A DNA stretch of 64,000 nt from Phycisphaeraceae bacterium D3-23 (GCA_039555135.1 CP114179.1:1178001-1242000); one strand, 5' to 3'. Counted from the first letter of the stretch, positions 15,476 to 25,335 are shown. Numbers and translations are program-made. The notes: a model not told the origin generated them from the letters alone.

Positions 15476-17431
15476 ATGCCTATCCGCCAGCTGCCTACGC
15501 TCGTCATCAACCAAATCGCCGCGGGCGAGGTGATCGAGCGGCCGGCGAGCGTGGTCAAGGAACTGGTCGAGAACGCGTTGGATGCCGGGGCCACCCACAT
15601 CGACATCGCCATCGAGGAAGGCGGCGCGAAACTCATCCGCATCAGCGATGACGGCATCGGCATCCCCGAGGACGAGCTGACCTTGGCCGTCGCCCCGCAC
15701 GCGACGAGCAAGATCACCAGTGCCGACGAGCTCGAAGCGATCGGAACACTCGGGTTCCGCGGCGAGGCGCTGGCGTCCATCGCGTCCGTCTCCCGCCTGC
15801 GCATCACCTCCCGCCCCAAGAACCACGACGGCAGCATCGAAGAGGCCGCCGGCGTGCTCGAAGTCGACGGCGGCGAAGTCACGGGCCCCTTCCCCGGCGC
15901 GTCCAGGCCCGGCACGGTGATCGAAGTCAAGGATCTATTTTTCAACACCCCCGCCCGCCGCAAGTTCATGCGCTCACCCGGCAGCGAGTTTGGCCACATC
16001 AACGACGCCGTCCAGAAGATCGCGATGGTCAACGCCGACTGCGGCTTCACCCTCACCCACAACGGCCGCAAAGTCCAGGACCTCCCGCGCAGCCAGACCC
16101 GCAAGGACCGCTGCGTGTCGCTCATGGGCAAGGACATCCAGGAGGCGCTGCTGGAGTTCGAGCGTGTGGATGATCCGAACCGCGGCAGCGCGAAGGTCTG
16201 GGGCCTGGCGGGGATGCCGTCGCTGGGCCGGGCGACGACGAAGTTCCAGCACGTCTGCGTGAACGGCCGCCCCGTCAAGGACCGAAACCTCCAGCACGCG
16301 ATCAAAGAGGCCTACCGCGGGCTCATGCCGCCGGATCGCTTCCCGCAGCTCGTTGCGTTCATCGACCTCGACCCGTCGCAGGTCGATGTCAACGTCCACC
16401 CGCAAAAATCCGAGGTGCGATTTAGAAACCCGTCGCACCTGCACGGGCTCGTGCTGACCGCGCTGCGGCAGTGTCTGCTGGGGGCCGACCTCACGCCTAG
16501 TGTGGGATTTAGGAGTTCGGGGTTAGGAGTTGGGGAAGGGCACGAAGCAGGAACCGCAACGCTCAGCCCCGCCTCCACCGCAGTCTCCGACCCCCAACGC
16601 CCAAGCCCCGAATCCCAAATCCAAACCACAAGCGACTTCGTCGACTACTTCCGCAAGATGGACCCGACGCAGAAGGGGTTTGTGTATTCCGAAGTCAAAC
16701 GCCAGCTCAAGGAAGAAACGCCCGAACAGGTCACAGCAGAAGACGATGCGCTTGAAGAGACGCTGCTAAGCCGGCAAGCGGCCGCCGCCCCCAACTCCCA
16801 ACCCCAAACTCCCAGCCCCACCACCATCCTCCAGGTCCACGACAGCTACGTCGTCACGCAGGATGCGCACGGCCTGGTCATCATCGACCAGCACGCCCTG
16901 CACGAGCGCGTCATGTTCGAGAAGCTCCGCGCCCGCATCCTCGATGATCGAGAAACGCTCGAAAGCCAACGGCTCCTCGTTCCCGATGTCGTCCGCGCCG
17001 ACGCCGCGCGGCAGGCGGCGCTGGAGGACCTGCAGCCGCTGCTGCACCGTTTGGGGATCGAGGCGTCCCCCATCGGCCCGGCCGAGGTCGCGGTGCATGC
17101 GTTCCCTTCCCTCCTGTTCTCGCGCAACGTCAGGGTCGCCCCCTTCATGGAGGAACTGCTCGACAAGGCGGATAGCGGCGCGTTCGACAAGATCGAGCTG
17201 GGCGACGGCACCGATGCGCAGCTCCCCGAGGAGCAGGCGCTGCACGAGGTGCTCGACATGATGAGCTGCAAGGCCGCGATCAAGGCCGGCGACAAGATGA
17301 GCGAGCAGGAACTCGCATCGCTCTTAGAGCAACGCGACGCGATCGAGCGGTCCAGCAACTGCCCCCACGGCCGACCGACCACGCTGCGGCTGACGCTGAA
17401 GGATTTGGAACGGCAGTTTGGGCGTACGTAA
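15476..17431 (+). CDS. mutL: DNA mismatch repair protein MutL
   Basis: MutL couples MutS mismatch recognition to strand cutting. The N-terminal GHKL ATPase domain (1-330) shows NQIAAGEVIERPASVVKELV, DDGIGI, HATSKI and GFRGEALASI. The C-terminal domain (from about 440) carries the endonuclease motif DQHALHERVMFE, the CKAAIKAGDK element and a final CPHGRPT. It is therefore a nicking MutL of the kind found where MutH is absent. The 651-residue length is normal. The linker (about 335-440) contains runs encoded by repeat-like DNA. It follows the membrane-protein gene by nine bases. No mutS is present in the window. Confidence 0.96.
   Translation: MPIRQLPTLVINQIAAGEVIERPASVVKELVENALDAGATHIDIAIEEGGAKLIRISDDGIGIPEDELTLAVAPHATSKITSADELEAIGTLGFRGEALASIASVSRLRITSRPKNHDGSIEEAAGVLEVDGGEVTGPFPGASRPGTVIEVKDLFFNTPARRKFMRSPGSEFGHINDAVQKIAMVNADCGFTLTHNGRKVQDLPRSQTRKDRCVSLMGKDIQEALLEFERVDDPNRGSAKVWGLAGMPSLGRATTKFQHVCVNGRPVKDRNLQHAIKEAYRGLMPPDRFPQLVAFIDLDPSQVDVNVHPQKSEVRFRNPSHLHGLVLTALRQCLLGADLTPSVGFRSSGLGVGEGHEAGTATLSPASTAVSDPQRPSPESQIQTTSDFVDYFRKMDPTQKGFVYSEVKRQLKEETPEQVTAEDDALEETLLSRQAAAAPNSQPQTPSPTTILQVHDSYVVTQDAHGLVIIDQHALHERVMFEKLRARILDDRETLESQRLLVPDVVRADAARQAALEDLQPLLHRLGIEASPIGPAEVAVHAFPSLLFSRNVRVAPFMEELLDKADSGAFDKIELGDGTDAQLPEEQALHEVLDMMSCKAAIKAGDKMSEQELASLLEQRDAIERSSNCPHGRPTTLRLTLKDLERQFGRT
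16500..16830. repeat. Repeat-derived stretches in the mutL linker
   Basis: The DNA at about 16505-16535 (ggatttaggagttcggggtt and onward) and at 16794-16822 (cccaactcccaaccccaaac and onward) are imperfect reverse complements. A further ccccgaatcccaaatccaaa stretch lies at 16609-16628. These purine/pyrimidine-biased runs encode low-complexity peptide (SSGLGVGEG, PNSQPQTPSPT) between the ATPase and nuclease domains, where length variation is tolerated. Confidence 0.6.
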
Positions 17432-17516
17432 CCGCCGCGTCACACGCGGGGGCGGATCGGTGGTAAACGCCACTCTTGCAAGACATCGCCCCCGGGCGTG
17501 GCCCGGCGGTTTCGTC
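17430..17516. repeat. Dispersed bracketed repeat, copy 2
   Basis: This copy begins aaccgccgcgtcacacgcgg directly at the mutL stop codon and ends cgtggcccggcggtttcgtc. The ends match copy 1 at 12904-12985, while the middle differs. The position right behind a stop codon suggests use as a transcript end or simply insertion into permissive sequence. Confidence 0.75.
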
Positions 17517-17552
17517 GGCCTGCGGTGACGTGGCGGATATGGGGCTCCACCC

Positions 17553-17580
17553 TTGACGCCCCCCTTGTCCGCCCTATAAT
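17553..17580 (+). promoter_or_regulatory. Sigma-70-type promoter of fusA
   Basis: TTGACG at 17553-17558 and TATAAT at 17575-17580 are separated by 16 bases, a near-consensus vegetative promoter. Transcription should start near 17587, leaving a leader of about 220 bases before the fusA ATG at 17809. The leader is GC-rich and can fold (for example gcccgccggagcgggc around 17663-17679), but I recognise no known riboswitch or ribosomal-protein operator in it. Confidence 0.75.
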
Positions 17581-17808
17581 GCTCGATTCTCCCGACCACG
17601 GGGCCGGGCGCGATCGCCCTACCCTTGTCGGCCGGGTCCGACCGATAGAAGTACCCCCTGATCAGGCCCGCCGGAGCGGGCCCGTTGGCTCCCCCGCCCT
17701 GTTTTGCAGCGCACCGGCCAACGGACTGACGTTTGTAGCGACCATAGCAGCGACAAGACGATTCCACGACCCCGGCCGATGCCGGACACCCCTTGCCAAG
17801 GACCGACG

Positions 17809-19956
17809 ATGTCCACCACGACCACCAACACCGCCAAAATGACCCGCATGCAGAAGACCCGCAACTTCGGGATCTGCGCCCACATCGACGCGGGCAAGAC
17901 CACGACCACTGAGCGTGTCCTGTTCTACACCGGCAAGGCCTACAAGATCGGCGAGGTCCACGAGGGCACCGCCACTATGGACCACATGCAGGACGAGCAG
18001 GAGCGGGGCATCACGATCACCTCCGCCGCCACCACCTGCCCGTGGACCCGCGACGGCGTCGAGTACACCTGTAACCTCATCGACACGCCCGGCCACGTCG
18101 ACTTCACCATGGAAGTCGAACGCTCCATGCGCGTCCTCGACGGCGCGGTCGTCGTCTTCGACGGTAAGGAAGGCGTCGAAGCCCAGTCCGAAACCGTCTG
18201 GCGTCAGGCCCAGCGCTACAAAGTCCCGCGCATCTGCTTCATCAACAAGATGGACAAGATGGGCGCCGACTTCGACTTCGCCTTCCAGACCCTTCACGAC
18301 CGTCTCGCGGCCCCGGCCGTGGCGGTGCAGTACCCCATCGGCAAGGCCGACTCCTTCGAGGGCATCATCGACCTCGTGGTGATGAAGGCCTACTACTTCT
18401 CCAAAGAAGATATGGGCTCGACGATCACGGAAGACGAGATCCCCGCCGATTACGTCGATAAGGCCAACGAGCTTCGCGAGAAGCTGGTCGAGGCCGCCGC
18501 CGAGCTCGACGACGCGCTGACCGAGAAGTACCTCGAAGAGGGCACGCTCAGCGTCGAAGAGATCAAGTTTGCGCTGCGCAAGGGCACGATCGCCCGCACG
18601 ATCCACCCGACCTTCGCGGGCTCGGCCCTGCAGAACATCGGCGTGCAGAAGCTGCTCGACGGCATCGTCGACTACCTGCCCAATCCAACCGAAGTCCCCG
18701 ACACCGAGGGCACCGACCCCGACGACGCGGACAAGCGACTGACCCGTGCCCATAACGAAGACGCGTCGATGTCCGCGCTTGTGTTCAAGGTCGTCAACGA
18801 CCAGCACGGCGACCTGACTTACGTCCGCATCTACTCGGGCAAGCTCGAAAAAGGCACCCGCGTGCTCAACTCGAACAACGGCAAGCGCGAGATCGTCAGC
18901 CGGATCTTCGAGATGCACGCCAACGACCGCAAGGCGCGCGACGAAGCGCTCGCCGGCGAGATCGTCGCCGTGGTCGGGCTGAAGAACAGCAACACGGGCG
19001 AGACGCTGTGCGCCCAGGACGACCCGATCGTGCTGGACCGCATGGACTTCCCCGAGCCGGTGATCTCGATGTCGATCGAGCCGGCCTCGGGCGGCGATAA
19101 GGAAAAGCTGGCCAACGCGCTGGGCACGATCCGCCGCGAAGACCCGTCGTTCCAGACGCACTACGACGAAGAGACCGGCGAGAGCATCATCGCGGGCATG
19201 GGCGAGCTGCACCTGGACATCATCAAGACCCGCCTGACGCGGGACATGAAGATCGCCGTCAACGTCGGCCAGCCCCGCGTGGCGTACAAGGAAGCCATCA
19301 CCGGCACGGCCGTCGACACCGGCATCCACAAGAAGCAGTCCGGCGGCCGCGGCCAGTTCGGTAACTGTACGATCGAGGTGTCCCCGATCACCGAAGAAGA
19401 AGCGATCGAGCAGGACCTCAAGTACATCGACGGCGTCGCGTTCGAAGACGGCATCGTCGGCGGCGCGATCCCGCGCGAGTTCATCCCCTCGGTCGGTGCC
19501 GGCGCCCGGGCGACCGCCAAGACCGGCGTGCTCGCGGGCTACCCGCTCCAGGGCGTCAAGGTCAAGGTCATCGACGGCAAGTACCACGACGTCGACTCAT
19601 CGCAGATCGCCTTCGAGATGGCCGGCACCCTGGCGTTCAAGGCCGCGACCCGCAAGGCCGGGCTCGTCCTGCAAGAGCCGATCATGAAGGTCATCGTCAC
19701 CACGCCCGACGAGTTCTTCGGCAACGTGACGGGCGACCTCAACCGCCGGCGTGCCCTGATCGTCGGCGACGAAGAGCGCGGCAACACCCGCGTGATCACG
19801 GCCGAGGCCCCGCTGTCGGAGATGTTCGGCTACTCGAACTCGCTGCGTGGCATGAGCCAGGGCCGGGCCTCCTTCGCCATGGAGCCGCTGGACTACCGCG
19901 AGGTGCCCGCCGGCATCGCCAAGGAAATCCTCGAAAAACAGGGCGAAGGCAAGTAA
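17809..19956 (+). CDS. fusA: Translation elongation factor G
   Basis: EF-G moves tRNAs and mRNA through the ribosome using GTP. The 715-residue protein has G1 [12 protein letters not shown], switch [14 protein letters not shown] and G4 [11 protein letters not shown]. Domains II-V follow, ending with [20 protein letters not shown]. Length is near the family norm of 690-710, with a ten-residue N-terminal extension ([10 protein letters not shown]). The ATG at 17809 is the first start that keeps this; the open frame upstream overlaps the leader. It is monocistronic: a strong promoter lies upstream and a terminator 24 bases after the stop. Some planctomycetes carry several EF-G copies, so this need not be the only one. 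Confidence 0.96.
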   Translation: MSTTTTNTAKMTRMQKTRNFGICAHIDAGKTTTTERVLFYTGKAYKIGEVHEGTATMDHMQDEQERGITITSAATTCPWTRDGVEYTCNLIDTPGHVDFTMEVERSMRVLDGAVVVFDGKEGVEAQSETVWRQAQRYKVPRICFINKMDKMGADFDFAFQTLHDRLAAPAVAVQYPIGKADSFEGIIDLVVMKAYYFSKEDMGSTITEDEIPADYVDKANELREKLVEAAAELDDALTEKYLEEGTLSVEEIKFALRKGTIARTIHPTFAGSALQNIGVQKLLDGIVDYLPNPTEVPDTEGTDPDDADKRLTRAHNEDASMSALVFKVVNDQHGDLTYVRIYSGKLEKGTRVLNSNNGKREIVSRIFEMHANDRKARDEALAGEIVAVVGLKNSNTGETLCAQDDPIVLDRMDFPEPVISMSIEPASGGDKEKLANALGTIRREDPSFQTHYDEETGESIIAGMGELHLDIIKTRLTRDMKIAVNVGQPRVAYKEAITGTAVDTGIHKKQSGGRGQFGNCTIEVSPITEEEAIEQDLKYIDGVAFEDGIVGGAIPREFIPSVGAGARATAKTGVLAGYPLQGVKVKVIDGKYHDVDSSQIAFEMAGTLAFKAATRKAGLVLQEPIMKVIVTTPDEFFGNVTGDLNRRRALIVGDEERGNTRVITAEAPLSEMFGYSNSLRGMSQGRASFAMEPLDYREVPAGIAKEILEKQGEGK

Positions 19957-19980
19957 TCTCTGTCCCCCACGACCGACTCA

Positions 19981-20009
19981 GCCCACGGCAGCCCGCCGTG
20001 GGCTTTTTT
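19981..20009 (+). terminator. Rho-independent terminator of fusA
   Basis: A stem GCCCACGG / CCGTGGGC with a short loop is followed by six thymines, starting 24 bases after the fusA stop codon. Confidence 0.9.
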
Positions 20010-20111
20010 CATGCCCGCAATCCTTGCCCGGGCTGGCCCGACGCCTTATCCTAATATGCAAGCCGACCGGGGCACCGCCCCACCACCCCAAACCCCAATC
20101 GGGAACCCACC

Positions 20112-21467
20112 ATGCCGACGCGCTTTTTATTGTCCGGGCTCCTCGCGACGGCGCTGTGCGCTTCACCCCTGCCGGCCGACGCACAGGCGACCGACCTGCC
20201 CACCGCGCGGCCGATGGTTGCGAACTCGGCGGTGACCAGCGAGGGCTTCGAAGACCTCAGCTATGGCAAGACATTCTTCCTCGAAGTCCCGATGGTCGAT
20301 GCGCCCCCGCTGATGAACCCAGAGGAAGGCGGCGGCATCGGCTCGAACATCACGGCCGAGAGCATCATCAACAACGTCCGCTACGCCGGCGCGCACCCGG
20401 ACATCCAGCACGTCGTCTTCATGATGCGCACGGGCGGGGGCAAGGTGTTCCACGCCGAGGCGATGAAGGACATCATCGAAGAGTACCACCGCACGACCGA
20501 GTTCCACATCATCATCGACGACGCGATCTCTGCGGGGACATGGACCGTCTTTAGCTGCGACACCATCTTCATGATCGACGGCGGAACGGTCGGCGGGGCC
20601 GTGATGTATATCACCTTCCCCGACGGCAGCGTGCAGGAATCGCCCGAGATCCCCGCCGTCGCCGCACGCATGTCCAAGCTCGCCGAGCGTAACGGCCACC
20701 CCGGCGTGCTGGCCCCGGCGATGATGCACCTGCCCGCCGAGCTCCACTACTGGGAAGAAGACGGCGAGGTCGTCCTCTCAGGCAGCGCGCCCAGCTCGCG
20801 TTCCTCCGTCCAGAACCACCGCATGATCGACTCTGAAAACGACGTCCTCACCCTCACCTCGCAGGACGCATTCATGATCGGGCTCGCCGAGCGCATCGAA
20901 GAGTTCGACGCGTCCCTCGTCGGCGGACACATCGGCCTGGACAACTGGACCCGCGCCAACCGCTTTGGCCAGGTCACGCACGAGATCGGCGACCTCTACA
21001 ACGGCACGCGCCCGCTTCAGGATCAGTTTGAGCGGCGTAAGTCCTTACTCCCCTACGTCCGCAACACGCGGGAAAACCGGGAAAACCCACAGCGGGCACC
21101 CCTTCTTGAGCAGCACCAGATCTTCGAGAAGCTCATCGAGGCCTACTCCAAAATCAACGAGGCACTCAACAACCTGCCCTCGGTCCACCCCGAACGACAC
21201 ATCTACCTCACCGGCGAGGGCGAGCGGACCATCCTCGCAGACCCCGAGCAGTGGCAGGCCGATGTCGATGCTTCGAAAGCGTATTGCCGCGACCTCACCA
21301 GCGGGATGCGCGACCTGCGTACCGCCTTTAGGATGATGGAAGAGGACGACGACAACCTCAACGGCATCCAGGACGCGATCAACCTCATCATCGGCCGCAT
21401 CGACGGCATCGCCCAGCAGGGCAACGCCGCCTACTGGATCGAACACGCCGACGACATCATCGACTAA
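20112..21467 (+). CDS. Secreted ClpP/NfeD-fold protease-like protein (copy 1)
   Basis: This 451-residue protein has a signal peptide (MPTRFLLSGLLATALCASPLPADA). It is followed by a domain resembling the ClpP/crotonase fold of NfeD and SppA peptidases. Strand HPDIQHVVFMMRTGGGKV precedes the nucleophile region DDAISAGTWTVFSCDTIFMI, where the Ser of ISAG aligns with the catalytic Ser, and then GGTVGGAVMY. The C-terminal half is largely helical and unrecognised (QHQIFEKLIEAYSKINEALN). It may be a periplasmic peptidase or a catalytically silent relative. A paralogue follows immediately at 21564-22949. Function is inferred from the fold only. Confidence 0.7.
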   Translation: MPTRFLLSGLLATALCASPLPADAQATDLPTARPMVANSAVTSEGFEDLSYGKTFFLEVPMVDAPPLMNPEEGGGIGSNITAESIINNVRYAGAHPDIQHVVFMMRTGGGKVFHAEAMKDIIEEYHRTTEFHIIIDDAISAGTWTVFSCDTIFMIDGGTVGGAVMYITFPDGSVQESPEIPAVAARMSKLAERNGHPGVLAPAMMHLPAELHYWEEDGEVVLSGSAPSSRSSVQNHRMIDSENDVLTLTSQDAFMIGLAERIEEFDASLVGGHIGLDNWTRANRFGQVTHEIGDLYNGTRPLQDQFERRKSLLPYVRNTRENRENPQRAPLLEQHQIFEKLIEAYSKINEALNNLPSVHPERHIYLTGEGERTILADPEQWQADVDASKAYCRDLTSGMRDLRTAFRMMEEDDDNLNGIQDAINLIIGRIDGIAQQGNAAYWIEHADDIID

Positions 21468-21563
21468 GCACACGCCCGCCTGGTAGACATCATCGGCCTG
21501 AAGCCGACCGCTCCCCACCGACCCCAACCGCGCGGCGAAGCCCCCCGCGCAAGGAACCTTCCC

Positions 21564-22949
21564 ATGAAGACCACCCTCCCGATCGCCGCCGCCGCCATCG
21601 CCGCCTCGGCCCTGCTCGTGCCGCCCGCGCTCAACGCCTCGCCGGGTGTCGCGCCCACCGACGCGGCCGCGAAGGCAGCGTCCCAAGCCAAGCCCGCCGA
21701 GGCCTTAGGCGGCAAGGTCACCAGTGCCGGCTTCGAAGAGCTGGCCTACGACGCGACCTTCTACGTCGAGATCCCGATGGTCGGCACGATCGGCCCCGAG
21801 GTCTCGCCCGACGCCGTCAAGAGCGCGCTACGCATGGCCGCCGAGGACCCGAATATCCAACATGTCGTCTACATGATCGACAGCGACGCTCGCGAGGGTC
21901 GGCTGCTCGATAAGGAAATCGTCGGCATCTACCAGGACCAGCTCGAAGTCCACGGCATCCTCGACCAGGCCACCTTCCTCGCCGCCTTCCCAGTGTTCTT
22001 CTGCGACTCGCTCTTCATCGTCGAAGGCGGACACGTCGGCGGGCTCCCGCTGCACCGCTACGTCCCCCAGGGCAGCGACGAGGTCACCGCCAAAATGGTT
22101 GGCATCTTTACCAACCAGCTCGCCTCCGCCGCCGAGCAGCACGGCCACAACCCTGACATCGTCCGCGCGATGATCGACCAGACCAAGTCCCTCCACTACT
22201 GGCGCGATCAAGGCGTTACCCACGTCTCCAACACCCCGCCCGACAGCTCCGCCACCGTCGATGATTACGAACACATCACCTCGCACATCAGCGGCGAGAC
22301 CATCACCCTCGACTACGACCAGGCCGTCCAGCTTGAGCTCTGCCTGCCCATCGAGGAATTCGACTCCGTGTGGGTCGGCGACCAGATCGGCGTCGACAAC
22401 TGGCACCCCGCCAACCGGTATGGGCTCATCTCCAACCAGATCGGCCGCATCAACGAAGCCATCGCGCCCATCCGCGACGAGCTCGACGCCTTTGACCGAC
22501 AACTCCCCAACATCCAAGTCACCCGCGAGAACCGCAACGACCCCAACGTCCGCCGGCTCCTGGAGGCCAAACGCAACCTCGAACGCGGCGTCACCGCCAT
22601 CGAACAGATGACCGAGGCCCTCAACGGGCTCTACCTCATTCATCCCGAACGCCACCCCTACTTCCCCGGCAAGAACAGCGAAACCATCCTCGCCGACCCC
22701 GACCAGTGGCAGCAGGACGCCAACATGGCCCAGCAGCACATCTCCCGTGCCGAGTCCGGGCTCTCTACCCTCCGCAACATCTTCGACCTGCTCGAAGCCG
22801 ACCCCGCCCAGCTGGATGACGTCGTCGACGCCTTGGAAAGCGTCGAAGAACACCTCAACGGCATCCGCCAGCACGGCAACGTCCACTACTGGGAAAACAT
22901 CTACGTCGAGCCCCTCCCCCCCGACGAGTACCTCGTCACCTACGGCTAA
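21564..22949 (+). CDS. Secreted ClpP/NfeD-fold paralogue (copy 2, nucleophile lost)
   Basis: This 461-residue protein shares the plan of copy 1: a signal peptide (LPIAAAAIAASALLVPPALNA), a VTSAGFEELAYDATFYVEIP block, the DPNIQHVVYMID strand, and the C-terminal helical half (LNGLYLIHPERHPYF against LNNLPSVHPERHIYL). At the nucleophile position it reads DQATFLAAFPVFFCDSLFIV where copy 1 has DDAISAGTWTVFSCDTIFMI. The candidate Ser is therefore Phe and catalysis by the NfeD mechanism is unlikely. The two genes are 96 bases apart on the same strand and were made by tandem duplication. A heteromer or regulatory role is possible. Confidence 0.7.
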   Translation: MKTTLPIAAAAIAASALLVPPALNASPGVAPTDAAAKAASQAKPAEALGGKVTSAGFEELAYDATFYVEIPMVGTIGPEVSPDAVKSALRMAAEDPNIQHVVYMIDSDAREGRLLDKEIVGIYQDQLEVHGILDQATFLAAFPVFFCDSLFIVEGGHVGGLPLHRYVPQGSDEVTAKMVGIFTNQLASAAEQHGHNPDIVRAMIDQTKSLHYWRDQGVTHVSNTPPDSSATVDDYEHITSHISGETITLDYDQAVQLELCLPIEEFDSVWVGDQIGVDNWHPANRYGLISNQIGRINEAIAPIRDELDAFDRQLPNIQVTRENRNDPNVRRLLEAKRNLERGVTAIEQMTEALNGLYLIHPERHPYFPGKNSETILADPDQWQQDANMAQQHISRAESGLSTLRNIFDLLEADPAQLDDVVDALESVEEHLNGIRQHGNVHYWENIYVEPLPPDEYLVTYG

Positions 22950-23031
22950 GCCTCCACACCATTCGCCCGAAGCCCACGGATTCCACCCGTGGGAGATACG
23001 AAGCAGTACCACGAATCCTGGCACCCCAAAC

Positions 23032-23058
23032 ACCCGCCAACACCCGGCGGGTTTTTCT
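23032..23058 (+). terminator. Rho-independent terminator after the ClpP-fold pair
   Basis: The stem CCCGCC (23033-23038) / GGCGGG (23046-23051) is followed by five thymines. A second small hairpin, cccacgga..cccgtggg, lies at 22973-22993. Both are between the second secreted paralogue and the ABC-F gene. Confidence 0.7.
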
Positions 23059-23106
23059 TGCGCCCACCGACAAATCAGCGATCGCGTCTGTTACCCTACC
23101 CGGCTC

Positions 23107-25143
23107 ATGGCACTGCTCTCCGTCGCCAATCTCGTGTTCTCCTTCGGCGACCGCCACCTGCTCGACGGCGTCAACCTCACCGTCTCTGCCGGCGAGCACG
23201 TCGGGTTCGTCGGACGCAACGGCTGCGGCAAATCCACGCTGCTCAAGCTCGTCGCCGGGATCGAGACCCACAAGCCCGACTCGGGCCAGATCCAGCTCGC
23301 GCGGGGCTCGACCGCGGGCTACCTCCAGCAGGACCACCACTTCGACCCCGACAAGACGCTGCGCGAAGAGGCCGGTGCCGCGTTTGCCGAGCTCGCCGAG
23401 CTGCACCGCAAGCTCGACGAGACCGCCCACGCGATGAGCGAGGCGGAGGGCGATGAGATGGAGAAGCTGCTCAAGAAGTACGAGCGGCTTGAGCATCAGA
23501 TGCAGGCCGCCGGGGGCTACGCCGTCGATCACAAGGTCGATAACACGCTGCACGGCCTCGGGCTGGGCGACGATGTGTTCAAGGTCAAATGCGGCGACCT
23601 CTCGGGCGGACAGAAGGGCCGGCTCGCGCTGGCGAAGCTGCTGCTGAGCGAGCCCGACATCCTGCTGCTCGATGAGCCCACCAACCACCTGGATATCGCC
23701 GGCCGGGAATGGCTCGAAGAGTTTTTGCGGTCGTACACGGGCGGTGTTGTCTTGATCAGCCACGACCGCTGGCTGCTCGACCGCGTGGTGAGCAAGATCT
23801 ACGAGCTCGAAGCCGGGCAGATGGTCGAGTACCCGGGCAACTACGAGAAGTTTCGGACGCTCCGGGCCGAGCGGATCGAGGACCAGCGCCGCGCTTTTGA
23901 GAAGCAGCAGACGAAGATCAAGAGCGAGCAGTCCTTCATCGACCGCTACCGCGCGGGTCAGCGCTCCAAGCAGGCGCAGGGCAGGGAGAAGCGGCTCGAA
24001 CGCTACATCCGCGACGAGTCGCTCGAGCCGCCCGCCGAGCTGGACACCATGAAGCTCTCGCTCGAGCCCAAGGTGCGCAGCGGCGACCGCGTCGTCGTCG
24101 CGGAGGACTTGGCGGTCGCATACGACACACGCACGCTTTTCGAGGGGTTCGACATCTCGATCAAGCGCGGCGAGCGCATCGGCGTCATCGGCCCCAACGG
24201 CGCGGGCAAGTCCACACTCATCCGCTGCCTCCTGGGCGAGCAGGACCCCACCGCCGGCCAGAGCAAGCTCGGCGCGCAGGTCGATGTCGGCTGGTACCGC
24301 CAGACCCACGAGCACCTGGACATGGGCCAGTCCATCGTCGAGTACCTCCGCAAGTTCGTCCCCAGCAGCACCGAACAGGAGGCCCGCGACCTCGCCGGCG
24401 CGTTCCTGTTCACCGGCAACGAATCAGAAAAACCGCTCGCCTCGCTCTCGGGCGGCGAGCGCTCCCGCGCGGTCCTGGCCGGGCTTATGACGTGTGGCCA
24501 CAACATGCTCGTCCTCGACGAGCCCACCAACCACCTCGACATCCCCAGCGCCGAACGACTGGAGGAAGCGCTGCGTCGCTACAACGCCGCGCAGAAAAAA
24601 TTCACCACCACTTCTTCCGGCGGCGGCGGCGAAGGCACGCTCATCCTTATCACCCACGACCGCATGCTCTTAGAGCACCTCGTCGATCAACTCATCATCT
24701 TCGACGGCGAGGGCAATGTGCAGCACTTCCTGGGCACCTACAGCGAATACATCGAACAGGCGAACGCTGCGGATGTGCTCGTCGATGCCGATAAAGTAAG
24801 CAATGGCGGCAAGCCCAAGCGCCAAGACGCCAAGAAGGAAGCTAAGAGCGCCAAGCCGGGCAAGCAGAAAACACAGGCCAAAGGCAACGCCAACAAGCAG
24901 GCAAACGCGGGCAGGCCGAAGAACAAGAAAAAGAAGAAAAACAACGCCTTCGGCGGGCTCACGCTCGAACAGCTCGAATCCAAAATCGAGGCCTTGGAAA
25001 CCAAAATCGCCGGGGTCGAGCAGCAGCTGGCCGACCCCGAGACCTACCGCGACCACGAGAAATTTGGCGAGCTTCAGGCCAACCACGACAAGCTCAAGGC
25101 CGATCTCGACCCCCTCGAAAACGAATGGGCCTCGCGCGGGTAG
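23107..25143 (+). CDS. ABC-F family ATPase, Uup-like
   Basis: This cytosolic protein of 678 residues has two ATP-binding domains in tandem and no membrane part, typical of ABC-F factors that act on ribosomes or DNA. Domain 1 has GRNGCGKST, LSGGQKGRLALAKLL and LLLDEPTNHLD. Domain 2 has GPNGAGKST, LSGGERSRAVLAGL and LVLDEPTNHLD. A charged interdomain linker and, after a lysine-rich stretch (about 590-620), a C-terminal coiled coil (LEQLESKIEALETKIAGVEQ) match Uup. Domain 2 carries an odd insert (KKFTTTSSGGGGEG) between Walker B and the H-loop. The start is the ATG at 23107. Confidence 0.9.
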   Translation: MALLSVANLVFSFGDRHLLDGVNLTVSAGEHVGFVGRNGCGKSTLLKLVAGIETHKPDSGQIQLARGSTAGYLQQDHHFDPDKTLREEAGAAFAELAELHRKLDETAHAMSEAEGDEMEKLLKKYERLEHQMQAAGGYAVDHKVDNTLHGLGLGDDVFKVKCGDLSGGQKGRLALAKLLLSEPDILLLDEPTNHLDIAGREWLEEFLRSYTGGVVLISHDRWLLDRVVSKIYELEAGQMVEYPGNYEKFRTLRAERIEDQRRAFEKQQTKIKSEQSFIDRYRAGQRSKQAQGREKRLERYIRDESLEPPAELDTMKLSLEPKVRSGDRVVVAEDLAVAYDTRTLFEGFDISIKRGERIGVIGPNGAGKSTLIRCLLGEQDPTAGQSKLGAQVDVGWYRQTHEHLDMGQSIVEYLRKFVPSSTEQEARDLAGAFLFTGNESEKPLASLSGGERSRAVLAGLMTCGHNMLVLDEPTNHLDIPSAERLEEALRRYNAAQKKFTTTSSGGGGEGTLILITHDRMLLEHLVDQLIIFDGEGNVQHFLGTYSEYIEQANAADVLVDADKVSNGGKPKRQDAKKEAKSAKPGKQKTQAKGNANKQANAGRPKNKKKKKNNAFGGLTLEQLESKIEALETKIAGVEQQLADPETYRDHEKFGELQANHDKLKADLDPLENEWASRG

Positions 25144-25149
25144 TCTTAT

Positions 25150-25335
25150 CTATAACTCTCGCTCGGGCTTGCGCGTCAGTTTCCAACGCCGCCGCTGCCA
25201 CGCGCGGATGCGTCGGCCGCAACCTGGACATCGGCGTCGTTTCTGCTCAATCGCGGCGTCGATCGTATCGCCGCAATGCAAGCAACGGTCGCAAGGCAGG
25301 CCATCTGTCTTATCTACAAAGAGCCAGGTGAACAC
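25150..25335 (-). CDS. Possible small zinc-ribbon protein
   Basis: This 61-residue frame contains two CxxC pairs, CDRCLHCGD and CPGCGRR, in a very basic background (QKRRR, WQRRRWKLTRK). It occupies the otherwise empty gap between the ABC-F gene and the HEAT-repeat gene. The metal-knuckle spacing of about 20 residues is normal for a ribbon. No clear ribosome site was seen and its 5' end overlaps nothing conserved, so it could also be chance. Confidence 0.35.
   Translation of the reverse strand: MFTWLFVDKTDGLPCDRCLHCGDTIDAAIEQKRRRCPGCGRRIRAWQRRRWKLTRKPEREL

Noticed and set aside
17662-19587. 641-residue open frame antisense to fusA
   Set aside because: Composition typical of the reverse of EF-G; no family likeness.
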